A stretch of 64,000 nt of DNA. Origin: Bradyrhizobium zhanjiangense (lineage in GTDB: Bacteria > Pseudomonadota > Alphaproteobacteria > Rhizobiales > Xanthobacteraceae). This document shows, piece by piece, positions 8,165 through 17,382 of the stretch. The stretch is from positions 2,563,001 through 2,627,000 of the forward strand of contig NZ_CP022221.1 in assembly GCF_004114935.1 (NCBI RefSeq), given 5' to 3'. Made by a program: the position numbers and the translations under genes. Under the pieces are notes generated by a model. The model made no database searches. It saw only the letters and a list, made by a program, of their open reading frames with translations, and was not told the origin of the DNA. How positions within the stretch are numbered: the first letter of the stretch is position 1; every line of letters starts with the position of its first letter.

Positions 8165-9265
8165 ATGAAAACAAGTAGCTTTCTCGGTGGCCAGGTTGCG
8201 CACGCAATCGCATTGAACGGCATATCGAAGACATACGGTTCGGTGACCGCGCTGCATCCGACCGATCTCAGCGTGGACAAGGGCGAGTTCCTGACCTTGC
8301 TAGGCCCGTCGGGCTCCGGCAAAACCAGTTTGCTCAACCTGATCGCCGGCGCGACCGCACCGACCACCGGCGCTATCTTGCTGGACGGACGCAACATCAC
8401 CCAGATGCCACCGCGTGAGCGCGGGATCGGCATGGTGTTTCAGAATTACGCGCTGATGCCGCACATGACGGTATTCGATAACGTGGCGTATCCGCTGCGT
8501 GTGCGGCGCGAGCCGACCAGCACAATCCGCGCCAAAGTGACAGAGGCGCTCGAACGTGTCGGCCTGCGGGGGTTTGAGGATCGCAAGCCGCGCCAATTGT
8601 CGGGCGGTCAGCAGCAGCGTGTCGGTATCGCGCGCTGCGTAGTCTATTCGCCTGCCATTATCATGATGGATGAGCCGCTGGGAGCGCTTGACAAGAATCT
8701 GCGCGAGCAGATGCAGGGTGAGATCAAGCGTCTCCACAATGAGTTGGGTACGACCATCATCTACGTCACCCACGATCAGGAAGAAGCGCTCAACATGTCC
8801 GATCGTATCTGTCTGATGAGCGCGGGCCGGATCGCGCAGCTGGGGACGCCGGACGAATTGTACTTCGAGCCGCGCAACCGCTTCGTGGCAGAGTTCATCG
8901 GCGAATCGAATCTGATCTGCGGGCGCGTGACAGGCGGCGGACGGATTACGATGACTGGTAACAGGTCCATTGCCGTTCCAGCCGGCGCGTGGGATGAGGG
9001 TTCGGAGCTCACATTGATGGTACGGCCCGAAAAAATACGCCTCGCGGGGGCCCATGACACCGTTGCTGACGGCGTCAATGACCTGAGCGGCGAGGTCGCC
9101 AGCGTCTCGTTCGTCGGCGGCATGACCCGCGTGACGGTCAAGGTCGAGAATAGTCTGACCATCACTGCCAAGATGATGTCCGAACGCGCGGAATCCAGGG
9201 TCCAGCCCGGCGCACCAGTTCGGCTATGCTGGTCACCCACCGATATGGTCGTTCTCAAGGAGTAA
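8165..9265 (+). CDS. ABC transporter ATP-binding protein (PotA-like)
   Basis: The 366-residue ATPase powers the importer. Visible motifs are Walker A GPSGSGKT (47-54), signature LSGGQQQR (145-152), Walker B IIMMDEP with D169/E170, the H-loop [10 protein letters not shown], and a C-terminal TOBE-like regulatory domain from about 270. Start choice: in-frame ATGs occur at 8075, 8156 and 8165. The last aligns with the paralogue (MxxSxxLGGxxxHAI) and has GAAGG nine bases upstream. This is the last gene of the operon. Confidence 0.92.
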   Translation: MKTSSFLGGQVAHAIALNGISKTYGSVTALHPTDLSVDKGEFLTLLGPSGSGKTSLLNLIAGATAPTTGAILLDGRNITQMPPRERGIGMVFQNYALMPHMTVFDNVAYPLRVRREPTSTIRAKVTEALERVGLRGFEDRKPRQLSGGQQQRVGIARCVVYSPAIIMMDEPLGALDKNLREQMQGEIKRLHNELGTTIIYVTHDQEEALNMSDRICLMSAGRIAQLGTPDELYFEPRNRFVAEFIGESNLICGRVTGGGRITMTGNRSIAVPAGAWDEGSELTLMVRPEKIRLAGAHDTVADGVNDLSGEVASVSFVGGMTRVTVKVENSLTITAKMMSERAESRVQPGAPVRLCWSPTDMVVLKE

Positions 9266-9341
9266 CGTTCCGTACACGACGAAATGACTGTGTTCATCCC
9301 CGATCATTTGCTTGCTGGATTTTCCAGGCCTAACGCCAACT

Positions 9342-9507
9342 ATGGCTAAGAGCCGATCGGTCAGGCGTCGCATTTGCGGTTGTCATTTATTTGTTCGCGA
9401 GCGCCTATTCTGCGCATGCAGCGAGCACTGTGTATAAGGGCGTGCACCTGACATTTTGCGAGATGTCCGATACGCTGCCCATCATTGCGATCACTCAGAT
9501 CGGCTAG
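9342..9507 (+). pseudogene. Relic of an exported protein's N-terminus
   Basis: An ATG (MAKSRS) is followed, after a frame change near 9360, by a signal-peptide-like stretch (GVAFAVVIYLFASAYSAHA). The mature start STVYKGVHLTFCEMSD then runs to a stop at 9507. It looks like the first 50 or so residues of a secreted or periplasmic protein, perhaps another SBP. The remainder of 9282-9642 holds no other gene. Confidence 0.35.
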
Positions 9508-9642
9508 TTCACCCGTCCATTTCGCAGAATTTCGTCCAATCGACCAAAACTCCGCAGTTTTTCGATGACCTCGCCCTTATAACGTTGCTGGCCGGCTGCT
9601 TCGAGGCAAGCCCGCTGCCTGCATCTTGAAGGAGCAAATTGA

Positions 9643-10884
9643 ATGTCACAAGCGACGATCCCCGACCAATTCGTCACCGCCGACGTCTGGAGCGATCTGC
9701 GAAAATATAGACAGATGCCCGAAATCGACATGCAGCGTATGTATGGTTATCGCGTTGAACGCATACGCGGCGCGCTGCGCAAAGCCGGCGCATCAATGTG
9801 CATCTTTGTAAATCCAATTAGCCTTCGCTATGCGGTCGACTACCGTGTGTGGGGACTCCTTCAGTCGCATATGCCTTTTACCTACCTATTCGTGCCCGTC
9901 GAAGGTCCGATCGTCATCCACGGCGATTACAATCCAAGTAAGCTGACCATGGTAGACGAATGTCGAAAGGCACGTGCAATTTCCTTCTTTAACGCCGGAT
10001 ATGAACTCACTGGCGCAGCCCGCGAGCTCGCAAACGATGTCGTATCCTATCTCGCTGAGATCGGAACCGATAACAGGCGGGTGGCCGTGGAATATATTAA
10101 TCCCAGCGTCACGCAAGCCTTGCTCCAGCGAGGCCTAGAGGTGATTGACGGGATAGCCATCTCTGAAGAGGCGCGACTAATCAAATCGGCTGATGAGATT
10201 TCTTGCATGCGATGGGCTATCGGTGTTGCGGAGCTCGGCATTGCAAAAATGAAGGAGGCAATCCGCCCCGGGGTTACCGAAGTGCAGTTGTGGGGTCTGC
10301 TCAACTACACGAACCTGGCCAATAACGGCGACTGGCATGACGGCCGCATGCTGGCGTCAGGTCCACGCATCAATCCGTGGTTCCAGGAAGCGTCTCAACG
10401 AGAGGTGGAGTCGGGCGATCTGGTCGGCTTCGATACTGACATGATCGGTCCGTTCGGTTATTTCGCAGACATATCGCGCACGTTTCACTGCGGACCGGCC
10501 AAGCCCACGAAGAGGCAGAAGGAACTCTATGGCTTGGCAATGAAGGAGATCGAGTACAATCTCGCATTGGTAAGACCCGGGATCACGTTCCACGAATTCC
10601 AGCAGAAGGCCTTGGTCCTGCCGGAGGAGTACCACCCCAATGCTTACACCTTGTCTATCCATGGATGTGGAATGTGTGATGAGTATCCGCGCGTCAATCA
10701 GGTGTTCGGCAAACCGCAACCCTATGAAGGGACGCTGGAGGCCGGGATGGTGATTTGCGTCGAAAGTTACGTCGGAGCTGTCGGCGAGCGCGACGGTGTT
10801 AAACTCGAGCAGCAGGTCCTTTTGGTGGAGGGGGGCTACGAGCTCCTTTCGACTTATCCCTTCGAGGAGTGTCTGCTCGACTAA
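9643..10884 (+). CDS. M24-fold metalloenzyme, DddP (DMSP lyase)-like
   Basis: This 413-residue protein has the pita-bread fold of Xaa-Pro peptidases and creatinase. Metal ligands read off the sequence are D264 and D266 (FDTDMIG), D276 (ADISR), H340 (SIHGCGMCDEYP), E374 (CVESYVGAVG) and E389 (KLEQQ). Their spacings (2, 10, 64, 34, 15) nearly equal those I recall for DddP, the M24 DMSP lyase. The Asp proposed there as catalytic base, six residues after the His, is present as D346. LASGPR.NPWFQE and GYELLSTYPF also resemble DddP more than peptidases. Alternative: a peptidase or amide hydrolase of the same fold. AAGGAGC precedes the ATG. It follows the ABC operon in the same direction. Confidence 0.85.
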   Translation: MSQATIPDQFVTADVWSDLRKYRQMPEIDMQRMYGYRVERIRGALRKAGASMCIFVNPISLRYAVDYRVWGLLQSHMPFTYLFVPVEGPIVIHGDYNPSKLTMVDECRKARAISFFNAGYELTGAARELANDVVSYLAEIGTDNRRVAVEYINPSVTQALLQRGLEVIDGIAISEEARLIKSADEISCMRWAIGVAELGIAKMKEAIRPGVTEVQLWGLLNYTNLANNGDWHDGRMLASGPRINPWFQEASQREVESGDLVGFDTDMIGPFGYFADISRTFHCGPAKPTKRQKELYGLAMKEIEYNLALVRPGITFHEFQQKALVLPEEYHPNAYTLSIHGCGMCDEYPRVNQVFGKPQPYEGTLEAGMVICVESYVGAVGERDGVKLEQQVLLVEGGYELLSTYPFEECLLD

Positions 10885-11377
10885 CGACAATATGCATCGG
10901 GTTTTCAGCCAGCCTCCTCGCAAGTTGTTGAGCGTATCGCAACGGTGAGGGTCGCTGCGTTAATTGGCACGGCGACGGACATGCTAGGCGACTAGAATGA
11001 GCGCGCCGACCTCGCGGAGAAAACATGCACTTCAACAAGCTTTAGCGCATCGAGTGAATACAGAGGTCGATGCAGAGAATAGAATACTGCTTATCGAAAA
11101 GCATCAGCCGGAGTTTGAAGCGACGTGTAAACTGGAAGGAACGTCGACTCCACTCGCATTCGGGAGCGCGTAAGATGATAAAGTCAAATCCGCTCGGTCA
11201 CGCAACCAACTTCTTGGGATTCGGCACCTCTCATCCACGGCCCCTGTTCAATCGGTCCGTTGGCCGAACCGAAAGATCGCAGCTCAACGTTGAGATGATT
11301 GCACATCGGGCCTAAGCGCGTTGTATTCCGGCACAATGCACGACGGCGCGGCGGCGGCCTCTGCTCCAACGCCAGAA
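10885..11377. other. Gene-free stretch
   Basis: I see no gene, repeat or convincing fragment. Frames are short and of unusual composition. The stretch lies between the M24 gene and the upstream region of the broken SBP gene. Confidence 0.5.
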
Positions 11378-11395
11378 TTTTTGATAAAATCATGC
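11378..11395. promoter_or_regulatory. Motif shared upstream of SBP genes
   Basis: TTTTTGATAAAATCATGC lies about 55 bp before the broken SBP start. Nearly the same string (TTTTTGATGAAATCATGC, about 44715-44733) precedes the SBP at 44788, and GGCGAAATCATGC (about 59100-59112) precedes the SBP at 59155. The core TGATnnnATCA is a short dyad. It could be an operator or part of a promoter. It is not found before 5216. Confidence 0.4.
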
Positions 11396-11448
11396 GTCCC
11401 CCCTTGCTATGGTTTGGTGGAGCGTAAGTGCCTATCAAAGGATAGTCC

Positions 11449-12330
11449 ATGAACAAGCGCATTGAGAGAGTTTCATGCCGCAGGTTGCTCGCCGGAACGG
11501 TCGGAATGGTTGCCGCGCCGATGGTGGCCTCAAGACCTGGGCTGCGGCCGCCGAGTCAAATTCATTGACGGTCACTGGATTAGGCGGGAGCTTCCAGGAA
11601 GCTTATACCAAGAACGTCACGAAGCCGTTCGCCGATGAAGTGGGTATCAATGTCTCGCTCGTCCCCAGCCCCGGCATCGATAAAATCAAGGCTATGCAGC
11701 TTACGGGCAATATCGGAATTGACGTTTATAGCTGCACCGACGCGGAGGCTGCCTTTGGGTCGAAGCAGAGGTTCTGGGAAAAGCTTGACCCCTCTCCGTT
11801 TGATTTGAACGATCTAGCCGTTCGACCGACTGGCGATACGGTTCCCGAATATTTCTATACTGAAGGTATTGGACGGGATCCGAACAGATTTGGCCCCGAA
11901 AAACATCCAGCCACCTTTGGCGATTTCTACGACATAAAGAAGTTTTCAGGCCGCCGCGCACTTCGCAAGAAACCTAACGGGAGGCAGCGCTGCTAGCCGA
12001 CGGGGTGACTCCAAAGCAAATGTATCCTTTGGATGTAAATTAGATCGGGCCTTCAGGCTGGTCGACAAAATCAAGCCAAGCATCGCCACCTAGTCGTCTA
12101 ATGCTACCCAATCCACCTCTCTTCTGCAGACTGGCCAAGTCGAGTTCAGCATTACCTTTCCCAGTCGAGTAAAACCGACAATGGAGCCCGGGGGGAGTGC
12201 CGCTCGCATTCTCCTTATCAGGTCACACTTTCCAAAGCCATGAACGTCGTCGTCAAGGGCTCGCCGAATAAGGCCTATACGCTCCGGCCAGACGTTCAGG
12301 CTCGCTTGCAGAATGACAACTCGGCGTTCC
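11449..12330 (+). pseudogene. Broken substrate-binding protein gene
   Basis: This is a paralogue of the SBP at 44788, starting MNKRI with the same Shine-Dalgarno region. The signal peptide is frameshifted near 11545. A long middle part (ESNSLTVTGLGGSFQEAYTK to KKFSGRRALRKKPNG) is readable to about 11980. After that several indels and in-frame stops (for example near 12040 and 12092) break the rest, and the match fades near 12330. No permease or ATPase follows. It cannot make a full protein. Confidence 0.85.
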
Positions 12331-12974
12331 CGCGCTGCGCGGCGGATCCGACATCGTCGATGGACGGCTCGCATAATTCGAGGCCCGTCAATCAACTATT
12401 CCGAGTTCCGCATGGCTGAAACCCGGACGTGCCTGTTTGCAATGGAATCTGATTGTCCGCACGGACTTCGTGTCGTGGGCAGCCTCAACCTGACGCGACG
12501 TTGTGGCGATTGTACCGGCAACGCGTATCGTCGCACGCGGTTTGAATTGTCCCAAGTGGGTGGGGTAGGGATGTCGGGCGGCCGGTCCTTTGTCGCTTGG
12601 CGGCAGCTGCGTTCTTCTCCGTCGCGATCCACGCCTCAATGGTTCTCACATATGTTGGACTGCCGCCTTGGTCCGAGGACGAGGTCGTCGGATCGAAGCC
12701 TGTTGGCCGACGAAACATTTGGCCTCTCAAGCGCGATGATACGCCCTGTGGCACATAGGCTGACCGCGTGACCTAAAGGTAAGCATTTGCGCGTGCCGAA
12801 CCGGATCTGACGCAAATCGAGGGGCGGGCCGCACCCCGATGGATCAGGCCGATCAAACAATCTGTTTTGCAGGATTTCTTCAGCTTTTGGCTAATTTTCG
12901 CGGTCGTTATGGCGCCAACACGCCTAAACTCTCGGTTCCCATCGGACTCGCCTGACCTTCAAGGAGAAAACACC
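12331..12974. other. Stretch without a supported gene
   Basis: Open frames exist on both strands but none resembles a protein family I know, and codon usage looks random. The minus-strand text around 12485-12754 (GGSPTYVRTIEAWIATEKN) is the most protein-like, yet I cannot identify it. The end of the stretch contains the ribosome site AAGGAG for the next gene. Confidence 0.4.
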
Positions 12975-14279
12975 ATGCAAGCGAAAATGCATATCGGTTA
13001 TATCTCGGAAGTAGTAGGCAGTTCCACCAGCGGATGGCGTATTCCGGGGGCTAACTCTCGGGCGGAGAAATTTGAACTAGTAGCGCATAATGTTTTGACA
13101 GCTGAGCGCGGCAAGTTGGACTTCGTTTTCTTGGCGGACTCCGTCTACTCTGGCGCGGATCGCGAACCGGAAGCCGTGGCGCGGCTCGAGCCACTCACCC
13201 TACTCGGCGCTCTATCGGCAGTGACTGAGCGGATCGGTTTGGTTGCCACCGTCTCGACAACTTACTCGGAGCCGTACAACTTGGCGCGAATGTTGGCGTC
13301 GCTGGATCATATTAGCAACGGGCGAATCGGCTGGAATATCGTCACCAGTGGATTCCACCCCGAGGCGGCGGCGAATTTTTCCGCTAACAAGCACCTGCAA
13401 CACGCCGAGCGCTACGCTCTAGCTGAGGAGTACCTCAAAGTTGTCAAGGGGCTGTGGGATAGCTGGGAAGACGATGCCTTGGTCGCTGACCCCCAGAGCG
13501 GCGTCTTCATGGACCCGAGCAAGATGCACACGCTGAATCATGTGGGGCAATACTTCTCGGTGAAAGGGCCTCTCAATGCGAGCCGTCCGCCGCAAGGTTA
13601 CCCTGTAATCTTCCAGGCTGGAGCGTCCGATCGCGGCGTTGAATTCGCCGGGGCCACAGCAGACGCAGTGTTTGCCCACGGACAAACCCAAGAGGACGCC
13701 GTTGCCTTATCGAACAAGCTGCGCGCTTGCGCCGAAGCTGCTGGCCGGCCACGCGATTCGATCAAGCTTATGCTTGGTATTTCGGTTATCGTCGCTGACA
13801 CCGAGCGCGAGGCATATGAACTTGTAGCGCAGCTCGGCGCAATGGCGGATCCGCATGCCTCAATGCGTCTGCTCTCCGACCGTCTCGGCACAGACATGAG
13901 TCAGTATGAACTTGACGGCCCTGTGCCGGAACTGCCTCTCTCGACCAGGTCGGCGGGAACTCAGCAGGCGCTTCAATCACTCGCGCGGCGGCGCAAAATG
14001 ACGATCAGACAACTGCGAGACATCGTCAACATGGGCAAAGGACATCGCCCGGTGGTTGGCACGGCGGAGCAGGTTGCCGACGACCTCGAAGCGTGGTTCA
14101 AGAGCGGCGCTTGTGACGGCTTCGCGCTCATATTTCCCTTCTCGCCACGACTGATCGAAAACTTTGTCGATAAGGTTGTACCGATTCTCAGGAGCCGCGG
14201 ATTGTTTCGCGAAGACTACGAGGGCAGAACCCTGCGAGACTACCTGGGTGTCGAGCGGCCACCGCATTTTGCGAAATGA
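12975..14279 (+). CDS. FMN-dependent monooxygenase, NtaA/SnaA/DszA family (LLM)
   Basis: This 434-residue luciferase-like flavin monooxygenase resembles the oxygenase halves of nitrilotriacetate, dibenzothiophene-sulfone and pristinamycin systems. It uses FMNH2 from a separate reductase to insert oxygen, often cleaving C-N or C-S bonds. The N-terminal strand MHIGYISE, the segment LDFVFLADS, NGRIGWNIVTS, YPVIFQAGAS and the late VVGTAEQVADDLE are typical. AAGGAGAAAACACC precedes the ATG at 12975. Candidate partner reductases are at 33634 and 35789, not adjacent. The substrate is unknown. Confidence 0.92.
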   Translation: MQAKMHIGYISEVVGSSTSGWRIPGANSRAEKFELVAHNVLTAERGKLDFVFLADSVYSGADREPEAVARLEPLTLLGALSAVTERIGLVATVSTTYSEPYNLARMLASLDHISNGRIGWNIVTSGFHPEAAANFSANKHLQHAERYALAEEYLKVVKGLWDSWEDDALVADPQSGVFMDPSKMHTLNHVGQYFSVKGPLNASRPPQGYPVIFQAGASDRGVEFAGATADAVFAHGQTQEDAVALSNKLRACAEAAGRPRDSIKLMLGISVIVADTEREAYELVAQLGAMADPHASMRLLSDRLGTDMSQYELDGPVPELPLSTRSAGTQQALQSLARRRKMTIRQLRDIVNMGKGHRPVVGTAEQVADDLEAWFKSGACDGFALIFPFSPRLIENFVDKVVPILRSRGLFREDYEGRTLRDYLGVERPPHFAK

Positions 14280-14469
14280 TGACGTCCTCTGGGGCGTCGT
14301 TGTTGGGACAATCTTCGCGAGTCTAAATAACACTGACAAGTATGATCGCAGGCCCGATGAAGCCGCCGTACGATACACAGCTCGAGACGACGCCAGAGTC
14401 CGATTGTGATCCTCGCGGTTGGTGCTTCTTTTGAACGCGGGAAATATTCGGTTTGCTTGACGCTAGATT

Positions 14470-15525
14470 GTGAGGTCCTTCTTGATTATCGACTCGATTC
14501 CGGCGGCGACGCGGGTAATCACCTTGGCTTCACGGCCAAACGGGCGCCCCGTTCCAGAGAACTTCCGGATCGAGGAAGTCCTACTTCCCCAGCTTGCTGA
14601 CGGGCAGATATTGGTCCGCAACATCTACATGAGCGTCGACCCGGCGATCCGCCGGCGCATGGAGCCGTCCGCGAAGCACTACACTACGACCTTCGAGCTC
14701 GGCGGGCCGTTCGATGGTCCGAGTGTCGGCCAGGTCGTGGCCAGCCGGCACCCGTCCTTTGCCGCTGGGGATTACGTCCGCCACCGTCTAGGTTGGCGCG
14801 ACTACGCGGTCAGCGACGCCAGTGCGGCTACGCGGGTCGATCCGGCACGCGCACCGCTGCCCAGTTGGCTCGGCGTTCTCGGCCAGACGGGCTTTAGCGC
14901 GTACGTCGGGCTGCGGCGCATCGGTGAGCTGCAGCGAGGAGACGTGGTTTTTGTTTCAGCGGCAGCGGGCGCCGTCGGCAGCGCGGCCGGACAGTTCGCC
15001 CGCCTCCTTGGGGCGGCACGGGTGATTGGCAGTGCCGGTGGAGCGGACAAGGCTCGGCTGCTCGTGGACGAGCTCGGCTACGACGCTGGGATCGACTACC
15101 GCGATGACCTGCCAGGGGAACTCGCTAAGGTGGCACCGGACGGCATCGACCTGTATTTCGACAACGTCGGCGGCGATCATCTCGTCTCGGCGCTGCACGC
15201 GCTCAAGATCAACGGCCGCGCCATCCTCTGCGGAATGATCTCTACGATGGAGGACGCCTCGCACGCGCCCGGAATCAACCACTTGATCCAAGCCGTATTC
15301 AAACGGCTCAGTCTGCGCGGGTTCATCATCTATGACCATGAAGATATGCGCGTCGAGTTCGAGACGCAGGTGGCTGGATGGCTGCGCAGCGGCGAGCTGG
15401 TGTCAAAGCAGACAATAATCGAGGGTCTGGATCACGCAGTCGACGCGTTTATCGGAGTGCTGTCCGGTGCAAATGTTGGCAAGATGCTTGTCCGCCTCGC
15501 GGACGAGGACTCTACCACGACCTGA
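14470..15525 (+). CDS. NADP-dependent, zinc-free MDR oxidoreductase
   Basis: This protein of about 351 residues belongs to the leukotriene-B4 12-hydroxydehydrogenase / curcumin reductase (CurA) group. These reduce activated double bonds of enones with NADPH. The substrate part includes RNIYMSVDPAIRRRM. The Rossmann loop is AAAGAVGSAAGQFARL, followed by YFDNVGGDHL and GKMLVRL at the end. The frame opens with a GTG at 14470; the true start may be a nearby TTG or GTG because the conserved part begins at about residue 15. It is 190 bp downstream of the LLM gene in the same direction. A dead fragment of a second copy is at 4094. Confidence 0.88.
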   Translation: MRSFLIIDSIPAATRVITLASRPNGRPVPENFRIEEVLLPQLADGQILVRNIYMSVDPAIRRRMEPSAKHYTTTFELGGPFDGPSVGQVVASRHPSFAAGDYVRHRLGWRDYAVSDASAATRVDPARAPLPSWLGVLGQTGFSAYVGLRRIGELQRGDVVFVSAAAGAVGSAAGQFARLLGAARVIGSAGGADKARLLVDELGYDAGIDYRDDLPGELAKVAPDGIDLYFDNVGGDHLVSALHALKINGRAILCGMISTMEDASHAPGINHLIQAVFKRLSLRGFIIYDHEDMRVEFETQVAGWLRSGELVSKQTIIEGLDHAVDAFIGVLSGANVGKMLVRLADEDSTTT

Positions 15526-16212
15526 GCGAGGCGACCGAACAGCAACCCTGCTGCAGCGAGGACCGAATCGTGACCGAGCCCCGCTGTCGCTCCTTAGCAA
15601 GCGCACCGCCTGTCCTTCGTCGGCGACGTCGTCATTCCATTCGAACTCGATCTGGCGGGCGCTATGTACTAGGCTCCGACGATTTCGCCAATGACCGCAC
15701 ACATATCGCCAAAATAACTCTCGTGGGTGTCGCGATACTCAACAGAAATGGGAAGGCGAAGAAGTGATGCAGCTCTTGTCCGATAACCCGCGTGTTCGTC
15801 TGGAGATGGCATTGGCCAAAAATGACATGGTGGTCCCCAAAACGGGTTGTCCTTCACTCCCCAACTAATATGAGAACCTCGCCGAGATTGAGCGCGGATC
15901 CAGCGGTGTCGCTTATTCGGAAGCAGCAGCCGCCACGAAAATTCTGCATGTGCGTGACGTTTTTGTTGTTTGACGCTGACTTTGTGTTCTTTTCGCCGAA
16001 AATCAGTCGCGCGGGAAGCTATTATTTCCTCCGAGAACTCTGGCGGTTGTCGCCTGAGCGCCGCGCAGAGACGCGCCGTCAGGGCAACGCTGTTGGGTGC
16101 ACGAATAGCAATAAGTTTTTCGCGAGACCTTACAGCCAGCCGGAGCTTGACCCGGCTTGATTTTCGAAGAGCTGAACACCTTGGCTGCTTGGCAGCAGAA
16201 AGAAGGAGTCGC
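15526..16212. other. Gene-free stretch with unrecognised fragments
   Basis: This is nearly 690 bp without a supported gene. Short readable pieces occur (for example around 15766-15865, MQLLSDNPRVRLEMALAKND) but none matches a family I know. The ribosome site AAGGAG for the aldolase gene lies at its end. Confidence 0.4.
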
Positions 16213-16977
16213 ATGATGATCAATGTCCTTAACCACAAGGCCTTTCATATGACGGAAGCCGAGTGGCGGAACCGCTGCGACCTCGCTGCGCTTTACCGCA
16301 TCTGCGATCTTTACGGCTGGACCGACACGATCAATACGCACATGTCTATGCGCGTTGATGGCGAGCCAAAGTGCTTTTTGATCAATAACTACGGTGAGCT
16401 GTTTAATGAGATCACCGCGTCAAGTCTGGTGAAGATGGATATTGACGGAAACGTTTACTCCAAGGATGGCGCCTATAACGATGCAGGATTCATAATTCAC
16501 GCTGGCATTTTCAGGGCCAGACCTGACATCAACTGCGTGATGCACACGCATGTGCGCGTTGGCGCGGGTATATCGGTGTTGGAGCGTGGCATCAGGCCCA
16601 TTAGCCAGGACGCGCTTGAGGTCTATCACGAGCTCGTTTACCACGAGTATGGCTCGCTGGGCTCACATAACGAGGGCGATGCGCTAGGCGTGAGCTGCCA
16701 GAAGGGCGAGTGCCTCATTTTGCGCAACCATGGTCTACTTACGGTTGGCGCAACGCCGTGGGCTGCCCTCCGGCGCATGTACGAGTTGGTGCGGGCCTGC
16801 GAGATCGAGATTATTGCCCGCGGCTTGAATGAGGCGCCGACACTTATCGCGCCTGAAGTAGTAGAAGATTTCACCAGGCGCAACAAGCCAAAACGTGCAT
16901 TGCCTGAGTACGGGTTGTCGGACTGGCGCGCTGCGTTGCGCCAGATCGAGCGCCTCGAAGCGAATTGGCAGCAGTAG
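16213..16977 (+). CDS. Class II aldolase/adducin-domain protein
   Basis: This 254-residue member of the class II aldolase/adducin superfamily is likely a metal-dependent aldolase, epimerase or decarboxylase on a small hydroxy-acid or sugar-phosphate-like substrate. Metal-binding histidines fit H111 and H113 (CVMHTHVR) and H173 (LRNHGLLTVG). INTHMSMRV and FLINNYGELFNEITASSLVKMD are the usual substrate-loop region. AAGGAGTCGC precedes the tandem ATGs at 16213/16216. Proteins of this subgroup often sit in catabolic clusters. The exact reaction is not predictable. Confidence 0.88.
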   Translation: MMINVLNHKAFHMTEAEWRNRCDLAALYRICDLYGWTDTINTHMSMRVDGEPKCFLINNYGELFNEITASSLVKMDIDGNVYSKDGAYNDAGFIIHAGIFRARPDINCVMHTHVRVGAGISVLERGIRPISQDALEVYHELVYHEYGSLGSHNEGDALGVSCQKGECLILRNHGLLTVGATPWAALRRMYELVRACEIEIIARGLNEAPTLIAPEVVEDFTRRNKPKRALPEYGLSDWRAALRQIERLEANWQQ

Positions 16978-17049
16978 GTGCGAAAATCCGTCCTGGTCTC
17001 ATAGCGCTGTCACGGGCAACTACAGATCACGAAGCTGGCGGGAGCCTGC

Positions 17050-17247
17050 GCGCGCCTCCTCCACGCGGTGAGCAAGCCGTGGACCGCGGACATCGCCAGG
17101 ACCAGTGCCAGTTTTACGTGCAGCCAGCCGAACGTGAACCAATGGCCGAACCAGGCCAGATAAAGCCCGGCCAGCCAGGTGACGATCATGGCCGGGTTGA
17201 TGATCGCCTTGAGCAGCCGGCGTTCCATCACCTTGAACGTTTCCGAC
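17050..17247 (-). pseudogene. Fragment of a HemJ-like membrane protein
   Basis: The minus strand reads SETFKVMERRLLKAI, INPAMIVTWLAGLYLAW, FGWLHVKLALVLAMSAVHG and LLTAWRRR, an internal part of protoporphyrinogen oxidase HemJ. Both ends of the gene are missing. HemJ is normally a core chromosomal gene of alphaproteobacteria, so this is a captured or left-over scrap. The flanking 16978-17049 and 17248-17382 carry nothing recognisable. Confidence 0.7.
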
Positions 17248-17382
17248 TGCTTGCAGTTACAGCTCACCGCGACGGCACGCAAAGGTTTATGCGAGGAACG
17301 GAACGAACCGCGACGTCACCGGATCATTCGATCCGTGGGTGCTCTGACCACTAACCTTAATTGACATGTTAGAGCCGGCCGA

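Larger units (their letters stand above)
5118..9281 (+). repeat. ABC-operon duplication, copy A (intact)
   Basis: This segment is repeated at 26072-29561. Copy B has an extra stretch of about 22 bp upstream of the SBP start and lacks about 695 bp inside the SBP gene. From there to the right boundary I see no substitutions, only single-G losses in copy B. Identity stops at the base after CGTACACGACG in both copies. No IS is visible at the boundaries. Confidence 0.9.
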
